A DNA stretch of 64,000 nucleotides from Gemmatimonadota bacterium (GTDB lineage: Bacteria > Gemmatimonadota > Gemmatimonadetes > Longimicrobiales > Gaopeijiaceae): positions 62,001-126,000 of the forward strand of contig JAUIEJ010000006.1 of NCBI GenBank assembly GCA_030428885.1, read 5' to 3'. Positions 46,342 through 53,906 of this stretch are shown here, piece after piece; position 1 is the first letter of the stretch; each line of letters starts with the position of its first letter. Made by a program: the position numbers and the translations under genes. The notes beneath the pieces are model-generated. The model searched no databases and was not told the origin of the DNA. It was given only the letters and a program-made list of their open reading frames with translations.

Positions 46342-47574
46342 TCAGAGGAGGCCCAGAACGCTGAGGAGCGCTCGCCCCCCCAGAACCGTGGCCACCAGAA
46401 CCACGATCCCCCCCACCAGGTTCGCGGGAGCGCGATTCCGCAGCTCCCCCATCCAGGTGCGGTCGTTCACCGCCATGAGAAGAAAGACCGCGATGGTGGG
46501 CAGAAGAATGCCGTTTGCGGCCTGCGCGAAGACGATGGCGGGCACGGGGCGGATTCCCGCCACCGCCAGGGCGACCCCCACCACCAGGATCCCTCCCCAC
46601 ACGGCCCGGAGTCGTCCGTCCCGGAGGTCTCGGGGCCAGCCCATGGCCCCGGCCACGGCATAGGCCGCCGCCATGGGGGCCGTGATGGCCGAGGTCATGC
46701 CGGCGGCGAACAGCCCCGTGGCGAAGGCCACCCCGGCCCACGCCCCCAGCAGGGGTTCCAACGCCCGGGCCATGTCGGCGGCCCCCGTCACCTCACCGTC
46801 GCCACCGGCCAGAGTGCCCGCCGCCGTGACCAGGATCGCCATGCTCACCAGACCGCCCAGGCCGATGGACAACACGAGGTCCTTCCGGGCCCGGGGCAGG
46901 TCGTCCGGTCCGTTCCACCGTTCCCGCACGGCGGCCGCGTGGAGGAACAGGTTGTAGGGCACCACGGTGGTTCCCACGAGTCCCACGGCCACCAGCAGGG
47001 CTCCCCCATCGGGCAGCCGGGGCACCAGGAGTCCCGTCAGGACACCCTCCGTGGTGGGCAGCACCGTGGCCGCGGTGGCCACGAAGGTGGCCGACATGAG
47101 AAGCACGAGCCCCACCATGGCCCGCTCCACCCACCGGTAGTTTCCGGTCCAGAGCAGGGCACCGGCCAGGAGTCCCACGAGCACCGCCCACAGGCGCAGG
47201 TCCCCGCCCACCGCCCCCTCGAGGCCCAGGGCGCCCCCCAGGAGGTTGCCGGTCTGGTAGGCCGCGTTGCCCAGGCCGATGGCCCCGACCACGAGTCCCA
47301 CCGCCACCCACCGTCCGGTGCCGGTGAAGCGCCGCCGCACCGCCTCCCCGAGTCCCGCGCCGGTCACCAGCCCCAGGCGCGCCGCCATCTCCTGCAGGGC
47401 CATGGTGGCCAGGGTGGAGAAGAGCAGCGCCCAGAGGAGAGCCGAGGCGTACCGGGCCCCGGCGAGGGTGGCCGTGGTCACCGTCCCGGGTCCGATGAAG
47501 GCGGCGGCGACGATCCAGCCCGGGCCGATACCGCCGCGGGAGCGGTTCGCCGAGTCGTGGGGAGGGGAGGTCAT
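46342..47574 (-). CDS. Nramp-related divalent metal carrier with altered metal site
   Basis: A 410-residue, about 11-helix protein of the Nramp superfamily. Helix 1 normally has DPGN; here the matching residues are G28-P29-G30-T31 (FIGPGTVTT). Helix 6 normally has MPHN; here it is V205-P206-Y207-N208. So the helix-1 Asp and Asn and the helix-6 Met, all metal ligands in canonical Mn2+/Fe2+ Nramp, are replaced. The fold is kept but the substrate is uncertain. It heads the minus-strand run reaching LuxC. Confidence 0.88.
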   Translation of the reverse strand: MTSPPHDSANRSRGGIGPGWIVAAAFIGPGTVTTATLAGARYASALLWALLFSTLATMALQEMAARLGLVTGAGLGEAVRRRFTGTGRWVAVGLVVGAIGLGNAAYQTGNLLGGALGLEGAVGGDLRLWAVLVGLLAGALLWTGNYRWVERAMVGLVLLMSATFVATAATVLPTTEGVLTGLLVPRLPDGGALLVAVGLVGTTVVPYNLFLHAAAVRERWNGPDDLPRARKDLVLSIGLGGLVSMAILVTAAGTLAGGDGEVTGAADMARALEPLLGAWAGVAFATGLFAAGMTSAITAPMAAAYAVAGAMGWPRDLRDGRLRAVWGGILVVGVALAVAGIRPVPAIVFAQAANGILLPTIAVFLLMAVNDRTWMGELRNRAPANLVGGIVVLVATVLGGRALLSVLGLL

Positions 47575-47627
47575 GGGGCGCCAACCTACGCCCCCGGCCC
47601 TTCCATCGGAACCCGGAAGGAAGGAAC

Positions 47628-48674
47628 GTGTCTACACGTCCCTCCCCGAAACGGCCGATCAACGACGGACCCCGCACGGATATGAACGAATCCCTGGACC
47701 TGGCGGTGGTGGGTGCCGGCCCCTGCGGCATCGCCGTGGGTGCGGCGGCCGCCGGCACCGGTCTCCGCACCGTCCTCTTCGACCGCGGCCCCATCACCGC
47801 GTCGCTCCTGAACTACCCCTGGTACATGACGTTCTTCAGCACGGCCCAGAAGCTGGAGATCGGCGGGGTGCCGTTCACGATTCCCGATTCCCGGCCCACC
47901 CGCCGCGACGCCCTGGCCTACTACCGGCGGGTGGTGAAGCACTACGGAATCGAGGTGCGGCAGCACCACACCATCACCGACGTGGCCCGGGACGAGGGGG
48001 GCTTTCGCCTGTCCGTGACCCGACGGGACGGCCAGGCCTTCACCGTGCAGGCCCGGGCCGTCGCCGTGGCCACGGGGGGGTTCCACGAACCCAACGCCCT
48101 GGGCGTGCCGGGCGAGACCCTCCCCAAGGTCCATCACTACTACCACGAACCCTATCCGTTCACGAATCAGGACGTGCTCGTGGTGGGTGCCGGCAATTCG
48201 GCGGTGGAAGCGGCCCTGGAGATGTACCGCAACGACGTGCGGGTGCAGCTCGTCCACTTCCTGGACCGCATCGACCGGGGGGTGAAGCCGTGGGTCGTGC
48301 CCGACATCACCAACCGGCTGGAGAAGGGGGAGATCCCCGTCCACTGGCAGCACCGGGTGGCCGAGATCGGGTGGAACGAGGTGGTGCTGCGGCACGTGGA
48401 GACGGGGGCGCCCCGCACCCTTCCCAACGACGCCGTGGTGGCCATGACCGGGTGGAGGGCGAACCCGCGGCTCCTGCGCGCTCTCGGCGTCTCCATCGAC
48501 GACGACACCGGGATCCCCACCCACGATCCCGACACCATGGAAACCGACGTGCCCGGCATCTTCATCGCCGGGGTGCTGGCGGCGGGGCACAACGCCAACA
48601 AGATCTTCATCGAAAACGGCAAGGAGCACGGAGGACGCATCGTGGCGGCGTTGACGCAGAGCGGCGCGCCGTGA
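47628..48674 (+). CDS. YpdA-like FAD-dependent disulfide reductase
   Basis: A 348-residue FAD/NAD(P)-binding protein of the YpdA family, whose best-known member reduces bacillithiol disulfide. The FAD motif GAGPCGIAVGAAAA with the Cys after GAGP, the NADPH motif VVGAGNSAVEAALEMY and the C-terminal AGVLAAGHNANKIFIENGKEHGG are typical. GTG 47628 has AAGG 7 nt upstream; ATG 47682 is the alternative. No bshABC thiol-synthesis genes are present nearby. It overlaps the following gene by 4 nt. Confidence 0.85.
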   Translation: MSTRPSPKRPINDGPRTDMNESLDLAVVGAGPCGIAVGAAAAGTGLRTVLFDRGPITASLLNYPWYMTFFSTAQKLEIGGVPFTIPDSRPTRRDALAYYRRVVKHYGIEVRQHHTITDVARDEGGFRLSVTRRDGQAFTVQARAVAVATGGFHEPNALGVPGETLPKVHHYYHEPYPFTNQDVLVVGAGNSAVEAALEMYRNDVRVQLVHFLDRIDRGVKPWVVPDITNRLEKGEIPVHWQHRVAEIGWNEVVLRHVETGAPRTLPNDAVVAMTGWRANPRLLRALGVSIDDDTGIPTHDPDTMETDVPGIFIAGVLAAGHNANKIFIENGKEHGGRIVAALTQSGAP

Positions 48675-49279
48675 CGAGCCTCGGCCGCCTGGGGTGGGGA
48701 GCGGTCCCGGGACTGCTTGCGACGCTGGCCCTCGCCGGGGGGATCCACGGCCAGGACACGTGGGTGGGCCTGGCCGTGTCGGGGGTTTCGTCCACCTACG
48801 ACGGGCCTCCCACCACCGAGTTCGAGCGCCGCACCGGCGGAGCCGTGGGGGTGTTCGCCGACGTGGCGACGCCGTGGCGACCTCTGGACCTCCGGGTGGA
48901 GGGGCGACTCCTGCGCCGGGGCGGCGACCTCGTGGGCGGAGGCGGCGGGGAGATGGATCTGCTGAGCGTGCCCCTGGCCCTGGGCGCCCGCCTGCCCCTG
49001 GGGCCCATTTCCGCCTTCCCCCACGTGGGACTCGAGGTGGCCTACCCGCTCGCGGTGCGAAACTCCGCCGACCTCGATGCGGGATTCGGCGAGAGCGCCC
49101 GGGCCGAAGCGGCGGGCTTCGTGGGCGCCGCGCTCGACGTGGTCGTGCGGCGGCGTTGGCGCGTCGGGGCCGAAGTCCGGGTGGTGCGGGGACTCGGGGC
49201 CACCTTCCAGGGGTCCGCCGGGCGACTCGAGACCCGGGGCCGGGAGTTCACCCTTCGGCTCTCCCGCCCCTTCGGCTGA
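48671..49279 (+). CDS. Putative outer-membrane beta-barrel protein
   Basis: A 202-residue protein with an N-terminal signal segment (VPGLLATLALAGGIHGQD) followed by alternating polar/nonpolar strands rich in Gly and aromatic residues, ending in the strand EFTLRLSRPFG. Length and pattern suggest a small OmpW/OMP_b-brl type barrel; no specific family recognised. GTG start at 48671 overlaps the YpdA-like stop (GTGA). Confidence 0.65.
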   Translation: MTSLGRLGWGAVPGLLATLALAGGIHGQDTWVGLAVSGVSSTYDGPPTTEFERRTGGAVGVFADVATPWRPLDLRVEGRLLRRGGDLVGGGGGEMDLLSVPLALGARLPLGPISAFPHVGLEVAYPLAVRNSADLDAGFGESARAEAAGFVGAALDVVVRRRWRVGAEVRVVRGLGATFQGSAGRLETRGREFTLRLSRPFG

Positions 49280-49291
49280 CGCCGGAGCGGC

Positions 49292-50158
49292 TCAGCCGTC
49301 CTGCTGGGCGTCGGAGATGTCGGGCACGTCTTCGCCGGCGGCGGCCCATCGCTTCACCGCATCGAGGATGTCGATGCGCGAGAAGAAGACGTCCACCCGC
49401 CGGTTTCGCGCCCGTCCCTCGGGGGTGTCGTTGGACTCCACGGGCTTGAATTCCCCGAACGACTCCACCCGGATCATCTCCGGGTCCTGGCCGAACTCCA
49501 CCAGGTGCCGGGCCACACCCGCGGCGCGAGCCGCCGACAGCTCCCAGTTCGACGCGAACTGAGCCGTGGCGATGGGCTGGTTGTCGGCGTGCCCGGAGAC
49601 CACCGACTTCACGTCGATGGATCGGGTGATCTCACCCAGATAGCCGAGCATGGGCACGGCCCGTTCTTCCAGCGTGCCCGAACCCGAAGCGAAGAGGGCC
49701 GAGGACTGCATGCGGAGGTAGACCCCGTCCTGCTCCCGCTCAACCGAGAACTGGTGGTTCAGATCGTTTTCCTGGATGAACTTCTCCAACCGGCGGGCGA
49801 TGACCTCCATGTAGGCGTCGGCCACGGCCTCCAGCATGACGTCGCCCGGACTGGCCTCGGCGTTCTCCAGGAACATCTCCGGATCGAGTTCTTCGTCGAC
49901 CAGGGCCATGGGATCGTCGGGAATCTCGGCCGACGTTCCGCCGATGGCCTCCCGGAGCGACTGACTCGCCTGGAGGAACTTCTCCTGCTTCAGCTCCGAC
50001 ATGGAGTAGAGCAGCACGAAGAAGGTGAGGAGCAGGCTCATGAGGTCGCCGAACGTGGTCATCCACAGCGGCGCGCCCTCTTCGACCAGGCCCCCGGACG
50101 AGCCGTCGTCGTCGTCCTCGGGTTCGGGCGGGAGGAGAGGCTCGACGTCGTCGCTCAT
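49292..50158 (-). CDS. motB: Flagellar motor stator protein MotB
   Basis: A 288-residue stator protein that anchors the MotAB proton channel to peptidoglycan. The acidic N-terminus leads to WMTTFGDLMSLLLTFFVLL, with the proton-binding Asp at D38, then a periplasmic OmpA-like domain (VVSGHADNQPI and RNRRVDVFF). Coupled to motA by a 4-nt ATGA overlap; ends 12 bp from the convergent barrel gene. Confidence 0.93.
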   Translation of the reverse strand: MSDDVEPLLPPEPEDDDDGSSGGLVEEGAPLWMTTFGDLMSLLLTFFVLLYSMSELKQEKFLQASQSLREAIGGTSAEIPDDPMALVDEELDPEMFLENAEASPGDVMLEAVADAYMEVIARRLEKFIQENDLNHQFSVEREQDGVYLRMQSSALFASGSGTLEERAVPMLGYLGEITRSIDVKSVVSGHADNQPIATAQFASNWELSAARAAGVARHLVEFGQDPEMIRVESFGEFKPVESNDTPEGRARNRRVDVFFSRIDILDAVKRWAAAGEDVPDISDAQQDG

Positions 50159-50952
50159 GCCGCCGCTTCCTGGGCCGCAGGGGCCCCGAGGGCCGCGTCG
50201 GCCTTCGACTTGTGGGTGTTCAGGAACGCCCGGAGCTTCTCCTCCAGGATGATCCCGGTCTCCCCGCGGACCATGCTCTCCAGCCCCATCATGGCGAGCT
50301 GGATCTGGGTGACCTCGATCTGGATCCGACGGTCGAGCTTCGAGACCATGGGAATGAAGATGAGGTTCGCCAGCACGGCGCCGTAGAAGGTGGTGAGGAG
50401 GGCCACGGCCATGGACGGACCCAGCGCGTCGGGGTCGCTCATGTCGGCCAGCATCTGCACCAACCCGATGAGCGTTCCCACCATGCCGAAGGCCGGCGCG
50501 TACTTGCCCATCTCGTTGAAGATCTTCTGGCCGCCCCGGTGGTGTTCCTCCATCTGCCGGGTCTCGGTCTTGAGGATCTCCTTGATGGTGTGGGAATCCG
50601 TTCCGTCGGCGATGAGGAGCAGCCCCTTCTTCAGCGGCTCGGTGGGCGCTTCTTCCGCCACGGCCTCCAGCGCCACGGGACCGTCTCGCTTCAACACCTT
50701 CATGGCGCTGATGAGATGCTGGGAGATGGCCACCATTTCATCGCCGGGGTCGTTGAAGACCCGCCGGGAGACGGTGAAGATCATCTTCAGCTCGCTGGTG
50801 GGAAACGCGATGGAGGTCGCGGCGAAGGTCCCACCGGCGACGATGAGGATGCCGGGCACGTTGATGAACGTGCTGAGAGGCGAACCCAGGAGGATCGCGG
50901 CCAGCACGAGGCCGATCCCGGCGAGCACTCCGCCGATCGACGCCTTGTCCAT
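50155..50952 (-). CDS. motA: Flagellar motor stator protein MotA
   Basis: A 265-residue inner-membrane stator subunit with four helices; the segment KYAPAFGMVGTLIGLVQML carries the conserved Pro in helix 3 region and GAVLANLIFIPMV is helix 4. The N-terminus MDKASIGGVLAGIGLVLAAI matches the family, so ATG 50952 is used and not the longer open frame. Upstream is a FliA-like promoter. No other flagellar genes are seen in the window. Confidence 0.93.
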   Translation of the reverse strand: MDKASIGGVLAGIGLVLAAILLGSPLSTFINVPGILIVAGGTFAATSIAFPTSELKMIFTVSRRVFNDPGDEMVAISQHLISAMKVLKRDGPVALEAVAEEAPTEPLKKGLLLIADGTDSHTIKEILKTETRQMEEHHRGGQKIFNEMGKYAPAFGMVGTLIGLVQMLADMSDPDALGPSMAVALLTTFYGAVLANLIFIPMVSKLDRRIQIEVTQIQLAMMGLESMVRGETGIILEEKLRAFLNTHKSKADAALGAPAAQEAAA

Positions 50953-51020
50953 GGGAAGTCGGGCTGAAGGGGTACGGAAGGGAGGAGGTCCCGTCCTCGA
51001 ACGGACCCCGTCCAGCACGA

Positions 51021-51047
51021 GTATCGACTTCGGCGGTATCGACTTGA
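51021..51047 (-). promoter_or_regulatory. FliA (sigma-28)-like promoter of motAB
   Basis: Minus-strand TCAA (51044-51047), exactly 15 bp, GTCGATAC (51021-51028), close to the TAAA-N15-GCCGATAA consensus. A second copy of GTCGATAC lies at 51036-51043. The site is about 69 bp before motA, and class-III flagellar regulation would fit motAB. Confidence 0.5.
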
Positions 51048-51063
51048 GCCCCCCCCACACGCG

Positions 51064-51104
51064 CCACGGCGGGCGCCGCGCAGTACGCGCAACGCCCGCC
51101 GTGG
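51064..51104 (-). terminator. Hairpin after the LysM gene
   Basis: A perfect 12-bp inverted repeat (51064-51075 with 51093-51104, arm CCACGGCGGGCG) with a 17-nt loop, 40 nt after the stop of the BON-LysM gene on the minus strand. No U-tract. Confidence 0.6.
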
Positions 51105-51144
51105 AAGGGGACCGAAGCGGCCGGGAACGGCCGCTCGTCCGGGG

Positions 51145-51624
51145 TCAGAGCTCCGGGATCCGGAGCACCTGACCGGGATAGATCTTGTCGGGATCTTCGA
51201 GCATGGGCCGGTTGGCCTCGAAGATCACCGGGTACTTCATGGCATCACCGTAGTGGGCCTTCGCGATCTTCCCGAGGGTGTCCCCCGACTCCACGGTGTA
51301 GAACGTGGCTTCCGGGGCCGCCTCTTCGACGGTCATGCGGTCGTCCACCCGGGCCACGCCGTGGGTGTTGCCGGCGATGAGGACGATCTTCTCCCGGGTC
51401 GCCTGGTCGGCGGCGGTGCCCCGGATCGTCACGGTACCGTCGTCGAACTCCACCATGGGGTTGGTGACGTCCAGGTCCATGGAGAGAATGGTCCGGAGAA
51501 TCGCGTTGCCGGTCCGCATCTCGGCGAGCTTCTCCTCGGCGGTCTCCCCGGCGGGAGCGGCGGGAGCGTCCTCGGGGGGCTTGGGCTTGCGGCCCGCGTT
51601 GCGAATGAAATCGAAGATGCCCAT
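51145..51624 (-). CDS. BON-LysM protein, Kbp/YgaU-like
   Basis: A 159-residue protein with a BON domain (about 38-100) and a C-terminal LysM domain (about 107-159: FYTVESGDTLGKIAKAHYGD and IYPGQVLRIPE). This matches E. coli Kbp/YgaU in architecture, size and end; that protein binds potassium. The N-terminus MGIFDFIRNAGRK is also Kbp-like. The ATG at 51624 is chosen; longer frames upstream are noise. No signal peptide is visible, so it is probably cytoplasmic. Confidence 0.88.
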   Translation of the reverse strand: MGIFDFIRNAGRKPKPPEDAPAAPAGETAEEKLAEMRTGNAILRTILSMDLDVTNPMVEFDDGTVTIRGTAADQATREKIVLIAGNTHGVARVDDRMTVEEAAPEATFYTVESGDTLGKIAKAHYGDAMKYPVIFEANRPMLEDPDKIYPGQVLRIPEL

Positions 51625-51691
51625 GGCTGGCCTGTCCTCGGGTTCTGTTGCAGGGTGCGCCGGCGACGCCGGCTCGGGGTACCGCAAGGTA

Positions 51692-51712
51692 GACACGCGC
51701 ACTGCACGTGTC
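51692..51712. promoter_or_regulatory. Palindrome in the divergent region (possible operator)
   Basis: GACACG (51692-51697) and CGTGTC (51707-51712) form a 6-bp inverted repeat with a 9-bp spacer between the divergent kbp-like and small membrane-protein genes. The arm size and spacing suit a dimeric regulator site, but it could be chance in GC-rich DNA. Confidence 0.3.
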
Positions 51713-51787
51713 AGCCTTTGTCCTTGCATGGAGGCCGCGGTGCCGGCAACGTCCCGCCCTCCACCGTTCCGTTCACCGGGAGTCGTC

Positions 51788-52057
51788 GTGTCCATCGCCG
51801 TCCTCCTCCTCGTGGTGGTCGCCGTACTGGGCTCCACGGGAATGACCGCCCTGCTCACCTGGCTGATCCTCCGGGCCCGGGATGGGCGCCTCCAGGGAGG
51901 CTCCCCCAACGACCTTCGCCTGCTCCAGAACGAGGTGCGACGGCTGGGCGAGGAACTGGACGGAGCCAACGCCGAACTCGACCGCCTCGCCGAACGGCTC
52001 GATTTCACCGAGCGTCTGCTGGGAAGCGGCGAGGGGGACGACGCCGGCGGGGCCTGA
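51788..52057 (+). CDS. Small membrane protein with coiled-coil tail
   Basis: An 89-residue protein with one N-terminal hydrophobic helix (about 3-30: IAVLLLVVVAVLGSTGMTAL) and a charged coiled-coil tail (about 45-78: LQNEVRRLGEELDGANAELD). The layout recalls PspB or YtxH-type proteins but no family match was made. The GTG at 51788 has GGGAG 5 nt upstream; an in-frame ATG at 51728 is the alternative. Confidence 0.6.
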   Translation: MSIAVLLLVVVAVLGSTGMTALLTWLILRARDGRLQGGSPNDLRLLQNEVRRLGEELDGANAELDRLAERLDFTERLLGSGEGDDAGGA

Positions 52058-52062
52058 CCTCC

Positions 52063-52075
52063 GGCGCCGGGCGCC
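52063..52075 (+). terminator. Short hairpin after the small membrane-protein gene
   Basis: GGCGC CGG GCGCC forms a 5-bp stem 5 nt after the stop codon, followed by GGTTTT a few bases later. A weak terminator at best. Confidence 0.3.
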
Positions 52076-52088
52076 TGTCCGGTTTTCC

Positions 52089-52146
52089 CGGTCCTCGACG
52101 CGACATGGGCGACGATCCCTTCGCCCACTCCGTCTTTCGAGGACCG
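52089..52146 (+). promoter_or_regulatory. Leader hairpin sequestering the Shine-Dalgarno of the beta-helix gene
   Basis: A perfect 10-bp stem (52089-52098 with 52137-52146) encloses a second 7-bp stem (52106-52112 with 52121-52127). The right outer arm contains GAGGA (52139-52143), which is the Shine-Dalgarno 7 nt before the ATG at 52151. If formed in RNA, the fold would block ribosome entry. Compare the similar element before padR. Confidence 0.55.
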
Positions 52147-52150
52147 ACCC

Positions 52151-53491
52151 ATGCGCTGGATTCCCGCCGCGGCACTCGCCGCCACGCTGGCGATGGCCGC
52201 CCCCATCGCCGCCGACGACTACGTCATTCTCGTGGCCCCCCGCGACACGCCCGCCGCCGAGTACGCGGCGGCCCAGGCCGACGACCAGAGGGTGTTCGCC
52301 GAGCGGCGCCTCTTCCGGGCGCTGAACCAGGCCGCCGATCTCCTGGGCGCCGGGGGTGCCCACACCGTGACGATCATGGTGGCCGCCGGCGAGTATCCCG
52401 GGCAGACCGGACTCGGCGTATGGGAGCTGCCGTCCATCGCCAATCCCGAGGGCACGCTCCGGATCATGGGCGGGTTCAACGACGACTTCAGCGGGCGCCA
52501 GCCCTTCGGACTCCTCAGCACCCTGGTCACCCAGGAGGGCCGGGGCGGGGCGTTTCTCACCATCGGATCCCGGTCCCAGTTGAGGGAACTCGTGGTGAGC
52601 GGGTTCGTGTTCGACGCGGCCCCGTCCAACAAGTACGACGCCCGCTCCAACTCCATCCTCAAGGGGTCGTCCCGCACCTACCCGTTGATCTCGTTCAACC
52701 AGCTCCGGGTGCAGCACCTGGTGGTGGCCGACAACATCTTCATCAACGGCGCCCACGGCGCCTTCGACCCCGGCATCGGGGGGATTCCCGGGTCGGTGGT
52801 GGACATCCAGAACAACCTCTTCCTCAACACCATCAAGACCATGAAGGTCGCGGCGGTGAGCGGGGGAGAGAACGTGGACATCAACATCCGGGGCAACTCG
52901 TTCATCCTGAACTGGCCCTTCAACCCCGACGCCACCTCCAGCAACGTCGGCGCCCTCGAGCTCTACCACTCGGGTGGCTACCGCACCCTCACCCTGGAAG
53001 ACAATCTCTTCGCCTTCAATCCCGGCGGGGCCATGCAGCACGATTGGCCTGCCGACCGCATGGGCGAGATCGCCATCCGGAACAACCTCTTCCACGCCAA
53101 CGGGTCGCTCTTCTCCACCTCCACCCCGGAAGAGGGCGTGATCGTCGGGAAGTTCGGCACCAATCCCACCTACATGTCTCTCGATCTCATCACCATCGAG
53201 GACGACCTGGACTACGACGTGGCGGGCAACGTCTCCATGGACCCGGGCATCGCCCTGGCCATGGCGCCCCTGCAGGCCGTGGACAACGATCAGATCCAGC
53301 GCGAGAACACGGTGATCAACGACGTGCGCCGGATCCTGGGCATGAACCAGAGCGGCGGCGCCGTGCCCATCGCCAACTACGCCCCCCGCATGGTCTACTA
53401 CGAGGGACTCCCGGTCTTCCCCACCAACCCGGAGGCGGCGCGGTACGGCGTGCAGCCCACCCGGCTGTGGAGCCCCGGGCCCGGAAGCTGA
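52151..53491 (+). CDS. Secreted right-handed beta-helix-like protein
   Basis: A 446-residue protein with signal peptide MRWIPAAALAATLAMAAPIAAD (cleavage near AA/DD). The body has repeated N-rich turns such as NIFINGAHG, NNLFLNTI, GNSFILNWP, DNLFAFNPG and NNLFHANG, the ladder pattern of right-handed parallel beta-helices (pectate-lyase-like fold). No catalytic site was recognised, so the role (carbohydrate binding, surface structure or degradation) is open. Its Shine-Dalgarno sits in a leader hairpin. Confidence 0.75.
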   Translation: MRWIPAAALAATLAMAAPIAADDYVILVAPRDTPAAEYAAAQADDQRVFAERRLFRALNQAADLLGAGGAHTVTIMVAAGEYPGQTGLGVWELPSIANPEGTLRIMGGFNDDFSGRQPFGLLSTLVTQEGRGGAFLTIGSRSQLRELVVSGFVFDAAPSNKYDARSNSILKGSSRTYPLISFNQLRVQHLVVADNIFINGAHGAFDPGIGGIPGSVVDIQNNLFLNTIKTMKVAAVSGGENVDINIRGNSFILNWPFNPDATSSNVGALELYHSGGYRTLTLEDNLFAFNPGGAMQHDWPADRMGEIAIRNNLFHANGSLFSTSTPEEGVIVGKFGTNPTYMSLDLITIEDDLDYDVAGNVSMDPGIALAMAPLQAVDNDQIQRENTVINDVRRILGMNQSGGAVPIANYAPRMVYYEGLPVFPTNPEAARYGVQPTRLWSPGPGS

Positions 53492-53504
53492 GCAGGCGAC
53501 GCAA

Positions 53505-53572
53505 CCCTTTCGCTCGTGGGGCCGTCCGACCAAGGTGACAGTGTCGGGTTGATGCCTCACGAGTCGAAAGGG
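53505..53572 (+). promoter_or_regulatory. Leader hairpin sequestering the Shine-Dalgarno of padR
   Basis: An 18-bp stem with one bulged T and one G-U (53505-53522 with 53554-53572; outer arm CCCTTTCGCTCGTG). An inner 5-bp stem is 53526-53530 with 53543-53547. The right arm ends in AAAGGG, the ribosome site 4 nt before the padR ATG. It starts 14 nt after the beta-helix stop codon, so it could also end that transcript. Confidence 0.55.
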
Positions 53573-53576
53573 AACC

Positions 53577-53906
53577 ATGGGCGAGACGTTGGGCGGGTTC
53601 GAGAAGCTGCTGCTTCTGGCGGTGCTGCAGCGGGGGGATGACGCGTACGGGGCGGCGCTCTTCGAGGAGATCGAGGCCCGCACCGGTCGCGGGGTGGCGC
53701 CGGGCTCGGTCTACGTCGCGCTCCGCCGCCTGGAGAAGAAGGGCCTCGTCCGGGGACACCAGGGCGACGCGAGCCCGGAGCGGGGGGGACGCCCGAAGAA
53801 GCGGTACCGGCTCCTCCCCGCCGGGCTCGAAGCGTTGCGGGACGCCCGGCGGGAGTGGGACGCCATGGCCGACGGACTGGACGCGGTGCTGGGAGGCGAG
53901 GCGTGA
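53577..53906 (+). CDS. PadR-family transcriptional regulator
   Basis: A 109-residue winged-helix repressor with typical PadR core: LLLLAVLQRGDDAYGAALFEEI, APGSVYVALRRLEKKGLVRG and the wing with GGRPKKRYRLLPAGLEAL. It is coupled by GTGA overlap to an ADOP-type permease, which it probably controls, as in other Acidobacteriota/Gemmatimonadota gene pairs. The ATG at 53577 fits the short N-terminus of such regulators. Confidence 0.92.
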   Translation: MGETLGGFEKLLLLAVLQRGDDAYGAALFEEIEARTGRGVAPGSVYVALRRLEKKGLVRGHQGDASPERGGRPKKRYRLLPAGLEALRDARREWDAMADGLDAVLGGEA

